Source: Plantago elongata (taxonomy: Eukaryota; Streptophyta; Magnoliopsida; Lamiales; Plantaginaceae). From it: a stretch of 63,167 nt of DNA. This document shows, in pieces, positions 33,714 to 46,117 of the stretch. The stretch lies in the NCBI GenBank assembly GCA_036897095.1, contig JAYMSP010000260.1, positions 1 to 63,167 on the forward strand. The letters run 5' to 3'. The position numbers and the translations under genes were made by a program. The first letter of the stretch is position 1. Every line of letters begins with the position of its first letter. A model generated the notes under the pieces. It was not told the origin of the DNA. It made no database searches and saw nothing but the letters and a program-made list of their open reading frames with translations.

Positions 33714-36700
33714 ATGGTTTCGCTTTACCTATCTTCTTCAATGGAAGCTGCTTCTGTTTCCAGCTCCAATTTGCGCATTCCCAACAACAGTTTCTCGCCG
33801 ATTCGAACGACCACCAATTTTCTCCCTAAATTGTCTGTTCGTGCTCTCGCTCGTAAACCTACAGACACTGGTGCCGAAGACAACAACACATTGCCTAACA
33901 CCGATAACGGTGATCTCATTTCGCCTCAGGTACTAATTTTTTTATAAAATTCACAACTTTAATTGCTTCTTTTATATTAATTGATCAGATTTGCTAGAAT
34001 TCGAATTTGTCCATCATGGATTTAAATAAAATGTAATATTTGTTTGAATGATAGGTTTTTGTCATGTCTTAGTATCAATTGCAATTTATTTACCTCTTAT
34101 TCAACCAACTAGTGTTTTTGTGCAGTCTGTAATTATGTATGACTTGAGTTACATACTTCTAGTTTTATGGCGGACTTATGCCGAATCGTGATCTTAGACA
34201 TTTTTCAGTACAAATATTGTGTGCCCTTGTCTAAACTACAAACTGTGTTTAACTATGTACAGTAAAACTGCACAGTAAGTCCATCTTAATTCTGCTACAG
34301 TTTCTGAAAATTGACGTGTTTATACACTTGCACTGTCAAGAATGGTGGAGGCGGAGACGGTTGAGATAATCAAACTATAATTGGTGAACCTCATCAAAAA
34401 ATGAAAAAAAAAAATCAATTCTTTTAACAGTAAATGTTTTCCGCATCAACTTCGAAATAGCTGGAACGTAATGTTTCTTTTTGTTGCTGGAGTTGGAGTT
34501 TAAAAGCTATTTATCCTGTGTCCTTAATTTGTTTACAATATAGGACTATAAGTCAATATAGAGTAGTTCTTTATGATATGTTATGTTGATATCTGACACA
34601 TTGTTGCTTTTATGGTATCTCGTTTATTTTATAGGATCATTCAGAACTCAGACTTAATAATTTAAAGGATCTGGAGAAGAAATTAAATCCGACGACACCT
34701 CCTTTTGTTGTCCCACATGGAAGCTCTGCAGGTACAAGGGCTGGTCTTTTCAGGTCTCCTATATCAGGAGGAGTGCAGAGTGCAACTTCTGTGCACGGCT
34801 TACCGAAACCGGCTTTAGCCGTCCGGAATTTAATGGAACAGGTAAATACTTAGCTGTTGATTAATAGTTGAAACTTGAAACAAGCTTGAAACACTTCTAA
34901 ATAATTTTTCCTTCAATACTTGTTACCCTTTCCATGAGTAAGGCTCGGTATGCACACCTGTGTACGGTGATGGCTCAAATGCACCATCGCCGAGAAGGCT
35001 ACCCATTTGGTGAACTAGTAGATTTTGCTCCGGACCATACTGGACGTAAGTTGTTATCAACTCCTTGCTCTCTTAATTTATGCAAGATGTCTTATATCCT
35101 GGTTGCTTCTAAATGCACACATCATGTTGTTTTTCTATTCAGTATTCCCTTTTAGGCGACATATGCTTAATCAATAGTCAGTCATGCCATAGATCACAGG
35201 ACAATTGCAGAGTTGTAAATAGTGCACCTCTATATACTTGTGAGCTGTCACTTGTTCTATTAAGAAATAAATATAAATATAGTATTCCTTATCTCTCGAC
35301 TTGTCTTCTTGGGGACTTGTATTTATTCTTAGATATTTTCATGGCATACTAAAGTATGGGTGATGACTGTTAATTTGTACCTTGTACTTTGCAGATCCAA
35401 TATTTTCATTCTCACCATTGGCTATACACACAAGGAACTTATTAGTTGATCCAAGATGTACACTTGTGGTTCAGGTTTGGTGGTTACCTTTGTGGTTGTT
35501 TTTGTTGCTATTATTTCTTATTTTATTTATTTTTTATTATTATTTTAAAACAAATGCAAAATTATTAGGTTCCTGGATGGAGTGGCTTGTCAAATGCCAG
35601 GGTTACAATCTTTGGTGATGTATACCCCCTCCGAGAAGACGAACAGGTGATCCTCTTCACCCTTGTTCAACCATATCACTGTAATTTGATTTTAAAAAAT
35701 AACCTTTACTCAGTAATGTTATGAATATGTGTGGATTTTTCTATCTAATTCATGTTCCTAGGATTATACTAAGAAGTCTAGTTTACTAGAAAAGTTGAAA
35801 AGTATTATCAAGCTCAAAATTTATTACATGATTAAGAGAGGCATGCTTCCAGTGATATTAGATTCTGACTGTCACTCTCTTTCAAGCTAATTGTATGTAA
35901 TGTAAGAAATTAAGAACCAGGTCATGAGAGCTGACCCTGGTTCTAGAATATATACAAATCAATCTATCATATACTAGCTGAAATCATATCTTCCAAAATG
36001 CTAGGAATGCTCGAGCAGTAGCAAAAAAACCTTCACCAGTGAACTAAAAAAGTAAACCAACTTGCAACTTTACTGTAACAGAAGTTCTACTAAAATCGTC
36101 GAACTTCAACTTCCACATAGCCTTCATAATGGGTCTAAATATATAAATAACTAAGTATTAAGAATAGGGAAATTTACAGCAGCTCCCTACAACGGACCCT
36201 AATTTCCGTCTCCATCATTTCATCAATAACATATTGGTCCATTTTCTGTTTTCAAAACTTGCTTCCCAAACATAGCCTTATTTTTAATTCCTGGTTTTCT
36301 TTACATTCCTTTCCCATTTTTAAATTATTAAATGTTAAAACTAAAATAAATTAAATAAAAAAAATTGTAGGTTCTTTAAAATATAAAAAAATATTTACAA
36401 AAATAAAATAAATTGATATTTCAAATATAATCTTCCAACAAATAATAAGGTATTAAAAGATACATACTAATATAATGATCAAATGAAATAAAATACTTTT
36501 AGCTATAATTTTCAATATCAAATTAACCATTATTTTATTTTATTGAAAAAAAATTTGGTGCTTATTATATCGACCTAAAAATAAGTGTGTAACCTTGTTT
36601 CGTGGAGAAAGAAGTAAGAAATATAAAACTAATAAAAACATCTCAAAATTATTAACAAATAAATTTTTACTCTGCGTATTACAATTTTTTTTTTATAATT

Positions 36701-38815
36701 TACTCAAAACTTCCACTCGAGAAAGCTCCAAATTATAGTATCTATATATGCTATTTGCATAGAGCATGTACATATGGATTTATTTCCTTCTATCTTTTTC
36801 ATGATCTTTTGTATTTTTTTGTTATTTCATAATGAACATTTATATTTAATATTTATTAATTTTTTTAATAGGATTATTTGCAATTTTTGTTGGTAAGTTT
36901 GAAAATAGAAAAATAGTTATATTGAGTAAATACAAATTGTTTGGATCAGTTTTACAATAATTTGAAAATTAATGTTAAAAATGTAGAATGTTTAGATGTT
37001 TAAATTAAGGATGTGTTTGGCAGAATTTTGAGTTTTGGTCTGTTATGTAATTGATTTGTTAAATTTGTTCTATGATGTTATTGTTAGAATTAGAGGGACG
37101 AATTTGTAATTAGAACATTTTGTAGGAGGACCAAATGAAATTCGCCCGAAGAATAGTAGTATTTTTGCTGCTGTTATTATTGTTGGTGTTGTTGTTACTG
37201 TCGGTGTCGTCGTCGTAATTTTACCGCATGAAACTATTAAACTTTAAAAAGTGAAAAAACTTCAACATCGACAGCAAATGAACCGCAACTATTCAGGAGC
37301 TAATAGTTTTGCACTTACAAACCTTGCTATACAATCAACTGGACCATATAAGAAAGGGTGCAAGAACCAGCCTGTGAATAAAAACCTTTACTGCATAGTT
37401 CTGACCAGAAAACATTGCTCAATAATTGTCAGCTCCAACTTGAAGTTTCTTTCTAGACAGAATAGATTTGGGACTGTACTATGGAGTCTCACAACAATGT
37501 GATCTCCGTTCATGCTTTTCTGGTACATTGGATAGTTCCCAAGTACCGAGTATATTACTACAATATTTTGTATGTCATATATGCTGAAAAAGGTGTTATG
37601 GACATGGCTTTCCCCCTTCGGTATTTGGGTGTCCAATATGTTGCTGTTTTTATCCAGTGATATTGGATGGGATTAACCATATATCATTGTATAGCTGGTC
37701 TACTTTAAACTTTGAATTGGTGATCTAGTTCTTTTAATTTGGAATGAATTCGTATATATTGCTTGTTGTCAACAATGCTAACTATGCTTGTCTCATCATC
37801 AGGAGTGGGCTCATAAACAATATATATCGAAACATCACCAAGGGCCTACCCAGCAGTGGGGAAATTCTTACTACTTTCGGATGCATAATATAAGGTAAGT
37901 TTGTTAGTCTTTCATATGGAACTCTTTAACACAAGTGTTTAAAATGAGGTCATATCTACTGTAAATATTTGTTGCAGTGATATATATTTTGTTGGAGGCT
38001 TTGGCACTGTTGCTTGGGTTGACGTTAAAGAATATGAAGCCATTGAACCCGACAAGATTGCAGTTGATGGGGGTGAACAAGGCCTAAAGGTATATATACC
38101 ATATATTTTTCATATAGTTTGTTGATAAACTGCTACCGCCTTCTAGGTTGTTATGTATGGCGATATTTTGGATAATGATTTTTATTTATTTATGGGACTA
38201 TGGTAAGTATTGCTAGAAGAACAGTTTTGCAAGACATAAGTAAAAATCAACCAGACACTAGTATAATTGTGTTGAATGTGTCAAACACTTGGGTGGGGGT
38301 GGTGATCTGGTTTCTTGTTCTTAAAAAAAACTGGCTGTTATCTAATAAGAAGTTTACTTCACATGACTATTGTTTTATCGTTTTCCCATTTCATAATTTG
38401 TACTTTAGTGTTTCTACTCTCTTTGGAAAGCTCTTTGATAACTTTTTGTAATTTATTTGCACTAATAGGAACTCAATACAATATTCTCGAAGCCTCTAAA
38501 GGAGCTTCTGTCCAAGGAAATTGAGGTAGATGATGCTGCTGTTATATCGATAGACAGCAGGGGGGTTGATGTACGAGTTCGGCAAGGCGCTGAGGTTTTT
38601 AACCCTGCATATCTATCAAGTTTTTTGGTTATGTTATTAAGTTTAGTTCTAACTCAATGCTTTTTATTTTATTTTTCCAGTTTAACATTCAGAGGATTTC
38701 TTTTGATAAAGGAGGCCATGTTGAAACACTCGAAGAAGTTAAGGAAGCGCTAGCAAAACTAATAGATGGAGGTCGAGTCACAATCTACGAACATGAATGT
38801 ACCAGCTTTAGTTGA
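33714..38815 (+). CDS. Plastid-targeted split-barrel (PNPOx-like) protein with C-terminal DUF2470, 9 exons, 382 aa
   Basis: Exons: 33714-33929, 34635-34841, 34943-35045, 35395-35474, 35569-35646, 37803-37894, 37978-38089, 38469-38594 and 38681-38815. All junctions are GT-AG and the phases join into one frame of 382 codons plus stop. Residues 1-50 are Ser-rich and basic with few acids, like a chloroplast transit peptide; the first ATG is used, with a second in frame at 33741. Residues about 140-290 form an FMN-binding split barrel of the pyridoxamine-phosphate-oxidase type (HHRREGYPFGELVDFAPD, then PIFSFSPLAIHTRNL). Residues about 300-378 resemble DUF2470 (AAVISIDSRGVDVRVRQGA). From memory it matches Arabidopsis At1g51560/At3g21140. 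The enzymatic role is unproven; relatives include heme-oxygenase-like HugZ and a glutamyl-tRNA-reductase-binding protein. AATAAA lies at 38874. Confidence 0.93.
36160..37156. mobile_element. Mutator-like MITE in intron 5 of the split-barrel gene
   Basis: An 8 bp direct repeat AAGAATAG at 36160-36167 and 37149-37156 flanks about 980 bp. The ends are loosely inverted: GGAAATTTACAGCAGCTCCCTAC on the left, and on the right GTAGGAGGACCAAATGAAATTCGCCC. The interior is very AT-rich and non-coding. It accounts for nearly half of the 2.16 kb intron. The ends are degenerate, so the superfamily is a suggestion from the 8-9 bp duplication. Confidence 0.5.
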
Positions 38816-38873
38816 CGTTGAATAAATTAGAGAGTTAGACTGTACATTTTAAGTTTTCTGAGTTTTTGTGTTC

Positions 38874-38879
38874 AATAAA
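38874..38879 (+). terminator. Candidate polyadenylation signal of the split-barrel gene
   Basis: AATAAA lies 59 bases after the stop codon in a T-rich context. An overlapping AATAAA also occurs at 38821, but it is only 6 bases past the stop. Confidence 0.5.
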
Positions 38880-40384
38880 TCATGGATAAATTTTGACACT
38901 GTTGGTAGGCTAGGCTAATCTCATATTTTTATTGAAAATTTGCTACCTGGAGCATGCATCCATTACATGGCGGTATTTTATGTGTTTGGTACTCCTATTT
39001 TGAGCAGTTACCAATAAATAAAAGGTTTTTCTCATCATTGTCACCCAAGTCCCTCTGAGAAAATCTAAGATGGATGTTGATATGATGTTTGGGCAGCTCT
39101 TGGCTTGTGCTCTCAAACCATAGATTCTGTGTGGTTGCGATTGCTCTTTCATATGCTCATGTTATACCTATTATATGCCCTGCATCCTTATAAATGATAG
39201 AAAAACCGTCTCATATTCTGGTTTCATGCATAATTGTGTCTAGTTCTTAAGAACGGATTACAGACAGTTCACCACATGTCGCATGAGCACAATTGCAACA
39301 AATATCTGTGAGTGATTATTCTTGTTCAAGATTTTGTACAATTCCATTTCTAATTGGCCAGGGTTTTACTTTCTTGTAGACTTGTATGGTGAAAGTGTTG
39401 GTATGTTCTGCCCCGACAATGTACTCGAAATTTTGATTGGCATTTGGCAAGATTGAAGATGTTGCATTGTCTTGAAGCATGTTAAGTAACGTGCAATTAG
39501 TCTCCCATAGTCCAATAGACTTGCAGTACAATACATGACATTTCTTGCATTGCGTATTTTTTGTACAAGAGTCTCTCATCAGAGGGCTTGATTGAGTGAG
39601 AAACTATAGAAGCTAGGAGATTAAGCAGCATGAATTAACGACACACGACACCCCTCCCCCAACCCAAAAAAGAAAAGTATGTAAACCTTATGTTGCTGTA
39701 AGCTCCGACTCACTGTAAAATTTATTAGGATTTTGGACCAAATCATGTCTTGTATAGTAAAGGTTTTCTTTTTGAAACATCAACGGAGCACATAATTACA
39801 AACATGTTACAAAATATGCTCATCGAATTTTAAAATTGATAGTTTTCCGAATCAATAAACATTAACACAATGACATAGCATACATAGTAGCAACTAAATA
39901 CATAATTCCACGAATCAAATTTATCTTCTATAATGATTAATTTAATTCTTATCTGGCAGATCCGATAATCTGGGATGGATACACATCTCGCGAATTGAAA
40001 GAATTTGCCTAATGTACAGTGCAAACATTGGAGCACTGATAAATTTATGGGGATGACGAGACGACCTTGCAGTTGCAGCAGACCATGAATCTTTATAGTT
40101 CAAACACAGTGATTGGATGGAGCATAACAGAAATCATTAGTACTACTATTCAAAAAAGATCTGTTTTTGCTGGTTCAGTGAATTTTTTTTTCCCTTCAAA
40201 AAATAGTTACTTTGTTCAAACTAACAATATATTATATATTGCATGGTCTAGGAGGTCGACAACTACGGTAGATGACCCCTTCACATTTCTTTAAACAAAG
40301 GTTGACAACTTAAATGATCATCCTAAAATGGTAGTTGTACAAGTTTCTCGGTTGGTCTAATGAGTTGTTGGTTAAGATAAGCAG
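38880..40384. other. Intergenic region between the split-barrel gene and the mariner element
   Basis: About 1.5 kb with no recognised gene or repeat. Short open frames on both strands at 38943-40036 have no motif and no neighbouring splice structure. Confidence 0.5.
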
Positions 40385-41479
40385 TACTTCCTCTGTCCCG
40401 AATAACTTCATACGTTTGTCATTTATAGCCGTCCCACCAAACTTCATACGTTACTTAAAATGAAAAGTACCCCACATCAAAAAAAAATAATAAACTATCT
40501 TACTCTTTTCATCAAATTACACCTTTTGCCATTTCAATTAATTTAAAAAAACCATATCTAAGTTAATCAAATACAATTAGCATTAATAAACCTAATAACC
40601 CATATATAGAAAAAGGAAAAAAAAGTTATATTTTGTCCACCCATCACTGTCTTCTGCTCTTCTCTAATTTTCTTCACCATTTTCTCCTCAAAATTGTTTC
40701 AATTCTTTACCTAAACCTGGTGCTTATCAATTCCTTAAAGAAATGTCGATCAGTTCCTCTCGTACTTGATCGAAGCCCTTTCACTGATGTTTGGGAAGTC
40801 TCAATACTACAATTCCTCTGATAAAGCCGCCGATCAACATTGATCTTTACCGATCTACACTGATGCATCCAGCAAAATCTTTATTCTTGGATGATTCGTC
40901 TCCAATTTTTTCAAGTATGGTATTTTCGCAAGTTGAATCTTGTACAGATTTAGCATTTCAAAGATTTTATGATGCCCTTCCAGACTCCTACAAGTTGCCT
41001 GAAACGACTGTCGGGCAGACACCAAAAGAGATGGTGGATGTTAAACGACCGAGCAAGATAGTGGCGTCTCAAGGAGATGGTTGGATTACAGTGAAACTTC
41101 AAAAATTTAAGGTTTCCACTCTACCTTGGAAAGATATCTGAGGAAAAATGAGGTGGTAGTTCAAAGGGCGAGAGTTTTGACGGTGCTATAGAAAGTAAGT
41201 TTGCTGACCAAATTTGAAGTGAACTTAGTGATTTTATTTTTTCTATTTTCTTCTTAATGTTGATGAATGACTTATGTTGTTAGCATTTTGTTAGTGTCTA
41301 TTGTTTATTTTTATGGGTAATTACAGTTAAATAAATTTGCTTTGGTGTTGATGTTTACCCCATGGAGAATGAAAATAAGTCTTGCATGTTGATAGTTTAC
41401 ATGGGGCTTGCTATACGGGTATACTAATGGAAATATTGGAACATTGTTGAAAAGTTAATGTTTTATATTTATGATTCTA

Positions 41480-41746
41480 ATATTTCCCAGATAGTATAGG
41501 GTCAGGCCTGGTCATGGCTTCCCAATCTGTTGTAGATAACAACGACGATCCCAATTTCGTTGTTTTTTATCTGACCTCTGATCTGCCGCTTACGTGCTCT
41601 TTGTCTCAACCTCTGCCAATCATGACCGACGTCGGTACAAAATCTGGAGCTAGAAATGCTACCTTGTCTTCTGGTCCAGTATTTTTTGTGCCTATTTTGA
41701 GATGAAATTGTCAGTGATATGCTTAGTTCGTTGCATTTTGAGATGC

Positions 41747-41796
<50 letters not shown>

Positions 41797-41798
41797 TG

Positions 41799-41883
<85 letters not shown>

Positions 41884-43010
41884 GGCTTGGGAGTTTAGAG
41901 TTAACTTTATTTACTATCTAATCACAATTGCGTTAGTTTGAACTTAAATGCATGTTACTGTGAATTTGATGTTGCAAGGTGATAAGGACCAATTGTGGTC
42001 ATGAGTGGTTCGATAGTTTAACTGGTCATGTTGATAAATGAGGTAAGGTGATAACGTCTTCAAGAATTTTTGTTGGTCAGGTGAATTGTGATTATAAAGA
42101 AGTGGAGCTTGCTTATTCTGCTTTTCAGAATGAGGTATGTCAAGTTTATGCATGAAGTATAATATATTGTTTTTAAGTTATGGTCTAGCTTTCTCGGATA
42201 TCAATTTCTAAATTTGTTCTTTTAAGGTGAGCAACTCTTTGCTATTGAATTATTAAACTAATATCTGCTCATTCGGACAGTTTGATATGCTGCAAGAAGA
42301 AATCCAGAATATTTTTATAAACGTCTTTTTTCTTCCTTTTTGTATAGTCTGCATTGAGAAATTGATTTTTCAGGATTTTAACAGATTCAGCTGTGACTTA
42401 TAAATTGCACATACTCATGGTATCCTAAATTGGTATTATAGCTCCAACATGCTAACCGGAGTTTGGAAGAAGCTGAAGCAAGAATTAAAGAGCTTGAGAA
42501 ACAAGTCAGTATTGTAAATCTTGAAGTGGCATCCCCAATCAGCGACAATAGAAGCAGTATGTAATTTAATGTATATGATCAATGCCAAATTTCTATTTGT
42601 AGTTGTTATGTTTTGGCATAAAGTTTACCTTTTAACACTCCCTATATTTTATTTTTTTCAAGCAACTCAGAGAGATGGGGAAGCTAAGGTGAATAACAAA
42701 GGGGGTTTCCACAAAGCACTATAGATGGCAGGAAACTACCCATTGAAATCGAGCCTGAGATGCTGGAAATTCTTTGCACAATATATCCTAGAATTCGGAC
42801 TCTTGATCCACCATTATACGTCGTTAAGGTTGCATCTTCTACTGCCACACCACTAAGGGAAGTATTAGCTTGTGATGAGTATATTAAAGTTCCTAGCTAT
42901 TCTCCATTGTCCAAAAAGGTTAGTGTTTCTACTTTTATTCTATTCCATGTAATATGTGTTGATGTTTTGTTTAGGCTACATGGATTCAATGATTTTTGTC
43001 TAATGATACA
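41480..43010 (+). other. Gene-like cargo inside the mariner element, identity unknown
   Basis: On the plus strand several coding-looking segments are bounded by splice-like sites: a frame at 41514-41700; 42082-42135 before GAG|GTATGT; a coiled-coil-like piece near 42450-42510 (ANRSLEEAEARIKELEKQ); and about 42710-42918 (LPIEIEPEMLEILCTIYPR) before AAG|GTTAGT. A further frame at 40791-41141 (SLFLDDSSPIFSSMV) may be related. I recognise no family. The pieces do not join into one clean frame, so this is probably a captured or decayed host gene fragment. Confidence 0.35.
41747..41884 (+). repeat. Compound (TA)n (TATG)n microsatellite
   Basis: Alternating blocks of TA dinucleotides and TATG tetranucleotides run for about 138 bases in a TA-TATG-TA-TATG-TA order. 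The open frame across it (Tyr/Ile then Met/Tyr/Val/Cys) is an artefact. Confidence 0.95.
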
Positions 43011-43139
43011 CTTTCAATGATTATACAAATTATGACTAGAATAAAAAAAAAAAAACAAATAGCTTTCTACATTACTCAAAATGGTCTATATGACTAGTTC
43101 AATGATTACATCATAAACATCACTTCATATGGATGAGTG

Positions 43140-44801
43140 GCAATGTATTTTTTGTAATCAACCCAACCATCTATATAGTTGAGTCCAAAAGATACAAAAA
43201 GGAGTTTTTTTTCCAACCCAACAAGATCTAGTATCCAATGTCTGAGATCAGACTCTCCAAGTCTGAATTATCATGCACATTTTGCCCTTTTTCTGTTAGG
43301 TAATCCATGCCTTCACCAATATTGAATCAACCTCGAGAAATTTTGGTAAAGTCCCTGCCCTCATGAGTTTCTCTTTGCCAATGTGTGGAATATTATAGTC
43401 ATTGTGACCTCTTCTTTTCATGATCTCTATCAAGCAACTTTGATATGACAAAAAGACATTGTTTAGTTTCCAGTCTTCCAACTCTTGAAAAGCAAGTTCT
43501 ACTTGCAATTAGCATATCCACATTGTATGCTGCCTTCTTGAGTTGCAATGATTGCAAAGCTCTAAACCAGCCTAAATCATTAACATTTGTATTGGGAGTT
43601 CGGAGGCTGGCTTATTAGGTGGATGTTAAATCCATCTGAGCTTGCTACTCTTCTGAAATCTGGATCATTATCTGATATACGAGGCTTCGCATTGTCTTGT
43701 TGAATGTAAATGTCTTTGCTACGATGTGCAAGCCACTTGGCTTTGATAGCGGGAACAATCTGATTATTGAGTAAAATAGAAAGTCAATTGGTTATGTAAC
43801 TCCAAATAACTTGCATGTTTAGAAAAATCTGATTCTTGGATCAAATACATATTTATTTTCAGCAATCTAACATTATATATGTTCATGTTGTCATATAGTC
43901 ATCATATCTATTTACAACATAGAGTTACTACACTTAGCTGATTGACTAGGAATTCTCGGATAACATCTCTAGTCACTGATTCAATTGGCTTCACTTCCAT
44001 AGTCCCCCTTTGTCTGTTTTTGCTGTTTCGTTTTGCTGGTGCAAGTTTTGTAAATGCAAACATGCCAATTTTTCCATCCCAAATACATGTACCATCAGCT
44101 GCATAATGTGGTCTACCAACAACACACTAACCATAACCTTTGCCAAAAAGTCTTTTATTTGTTCAAGTCCTATGTGGTGCAGTTTCGTCGGGAGTTTTAT
44201 AATAGTGTTCAGTTTGTCTACTAATATAGAACCACTTCTCATTGATATGTATAATATTCTCCATGCTTCCAAACCTTATGATGTTGAGTTGTCTATCATA
44301 ATGTAACAAGGACAAACTGAATTCTAACCTTAGCAATTTACCTTCATTAGTTAGATAAGGCTTCATGGCATTTGAATGTGGTTTGATTTCCTTAGCTTTC
44401 ACCCACCTTGCTACTGTACTCTTGTTAACTTCAAGCACTTCAGCCACTGCTCTAATTGTGTTTCTTTCTTCCCAAGGAGTTGCCTTGAGCTTTTCAACAT
44501 CCAAAGTCACTTTGTTTGTTCTTGCTTTCCCGAGCTTGTTAGATGAAATGTTTATCGGTTTACCTTCATCCATTTGTCTCTTTGCTGCAGCCCAAATATA
44601 TTTGACGGTCTGCCTGTCCAAATTGAACATAGTGGCAACCTCCGCAATTTTGCCCCGAGCTGGAACATGTGCGTCAAATGGAGCAGCAGGAACACTTGAA
44701 ACACTTGGATGTGGAAGCTTTTTACAGTTTGCTAACAAAAACTGAACCAATCTGTTCTTATCTTCAAGGGATAGAAAAGTTCTTTTTCTATTGGAACTCA
44801 T
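43140..44801 (-). pseudogene. Mariner-like transposase, decayed
   Basis: From ATG at 44801 the frame is open for about 210 codons: an N-terminal helix-turn-helix region (FNLDRQTVKYIW; AEVLEVNKSTVARWVK), then NAMKPYLTNEGKLLRL and the first catalytic block. That block reads HINEKWFY; plant MLE transposases have Asp where Asn stands. After a frameshift the second block (IYIQQDNAKPRI, about 43700) and third block (NDLGWFRALQSLQLK, about 43575) keep their Asp, in line with the DD39D class. Stops and an AT-rich intervening stretch (43960-43780) show it is dead. The enzyme would cut at the TIRs and insert at TA. Confidence 0.88.
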
Positions 44802-45142
44802 TTCTAAAAGCAAGTTTTTAGGCTATGTAACTTTTTGTGTATTATGATGTAATTTGGGGGGGAAATGCAATTGTAATTTGGTTGGAATGAAACTGTAATT
44901 TTGGGAGGAGTAAAATTGTAATTTGGGTTTTGAAATATGTCATTTCTGTCAGTGTCAGAAATTTGTAATTTAATTCTTTATTTTATGTATTTCCCTCCAT
45001 TAGATTTTCGGACAGACTCATTAGTATTTAATCAAATGCTAATTACCTCCATTATTTTATTTAGTTTTCTATTATTTTATTTTTTTTACTATTTCGCATA
45101 AAACTGCATGTTAACCATAACGTATGAAGTTCTTTGGGAGTA

Positions 45143-46117
45143 TGATCTGAGAATATCATGTTGAATATTAAGCCAATAGACTGGGTTTTACATTTGACCT
45201 CAAATGTCAAAACCGTAGATCTTTCTATTTTGCAAAATGTTGTATTACATGATGCAAACTCAGTACTACGTGCAAGGGTGATTAGTGGAAAAATAGAGTT
45301 GGGCAATAGAGAATTGAGAAAAGAAAAAAAAAAGAGTTCACTTTAACGATTGACAATGCAAGCTACGACATGGTTGACTCCCAGCTTAAAGCATCTTTTT
45401 AGCCCAATAGTTCTCTTATTTGTGATGGTGAATTCTTCTCCGTATTTTGCACTCACAGTACTAAGGTTCTATTATGTTCTCTTCATCTGCACAGAACTAC
45501 ATGAACCTAAACTGAACTGAATTATAGTATAAAACTAACCAAAACTAAAATGAAATTAATGAGTTTCTAATGAAGAGAACAAAGCCTAAATTCGTTTGTG
45601 AATGCTACATCAAAATTAATTTGAGGCTTCAGTTAATACTTCCTCTACTTCCTCCCGTCCCATGATAAACTTACATTTTCATTTTTTTGATAATCTTACT
45701 TTAAACCCCACTCAGGGATTATAGCATGACTGGAGAGCAGGAGCCCATCAGTACCATGCAGCTTGTTTCTCATCAAAGATATACTAAAACACAATGAAAA
45801 TGAACAGAACAGTTCGTTATATTACACCGAAGTTTTAATTTGTATCCAATCAACAATATGGCTATGCACAACAAAACAAACATATGCATATGTGAAGGCA
45901 TCTTTCTGATTCAACAAGCAATCTCTGACCTCTAAAGTACTTAAAGTCTGATAATTCAGTTCTATTTACTCTAGTACAGAAAGATAGCCTTCAGCAATAT
46001 GCTAAAGAAGATGAACATATGCGTAATGGAATTTAGGGTACAGTAAGTAATTATATGAGATGTTCCATGTGTGTTATCTGGCAGTTTAACTATAAATTCA
46101 GTAAAAAAAGAATGAAC
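45143..46117. other. Intergenic region downstream of the kelch gene
   Basis: It contains a Stowaway-like terminal sequence at about 45640-45700 (TACTTCCTC, TCCTCCCGTCCC) with no partner found. The 3' untranslated region of the kelch gene probably occupies the last few hundred bases. No other gene is seen. Confidence 0.5.

Larger units (their letters stand above)
40385..45142 (-). mobile_element. Mariner-like element (MLE), 4.76 kb
   Basis: The left end TACTTCCTCTGTCCCGAATAACTTCATACGTT and the inverted right end (TACTCCCA, AAGAACTTCATACGTTATGG) pair over about 30 bp and start with TA, as in plant mariner-like elements. A decayed transposase lies on the minus strand near the right end. The left half has gene-like sequence on the plus strand unrelated to transposase. 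The element separates the two host genes. Confidence 0.7.

Noticed and set aside
41702..41941. 79-codon frame of Tyr/Ile/Met/Cys
   Set aside because: Created by the (TA)n/(TATG)n microsatellite.
44365..44745. 126-codon plus-strand frame
   Set aside because: Antisense shadow of the mariner transposase frame on the minus strand, which has the clear motifs.
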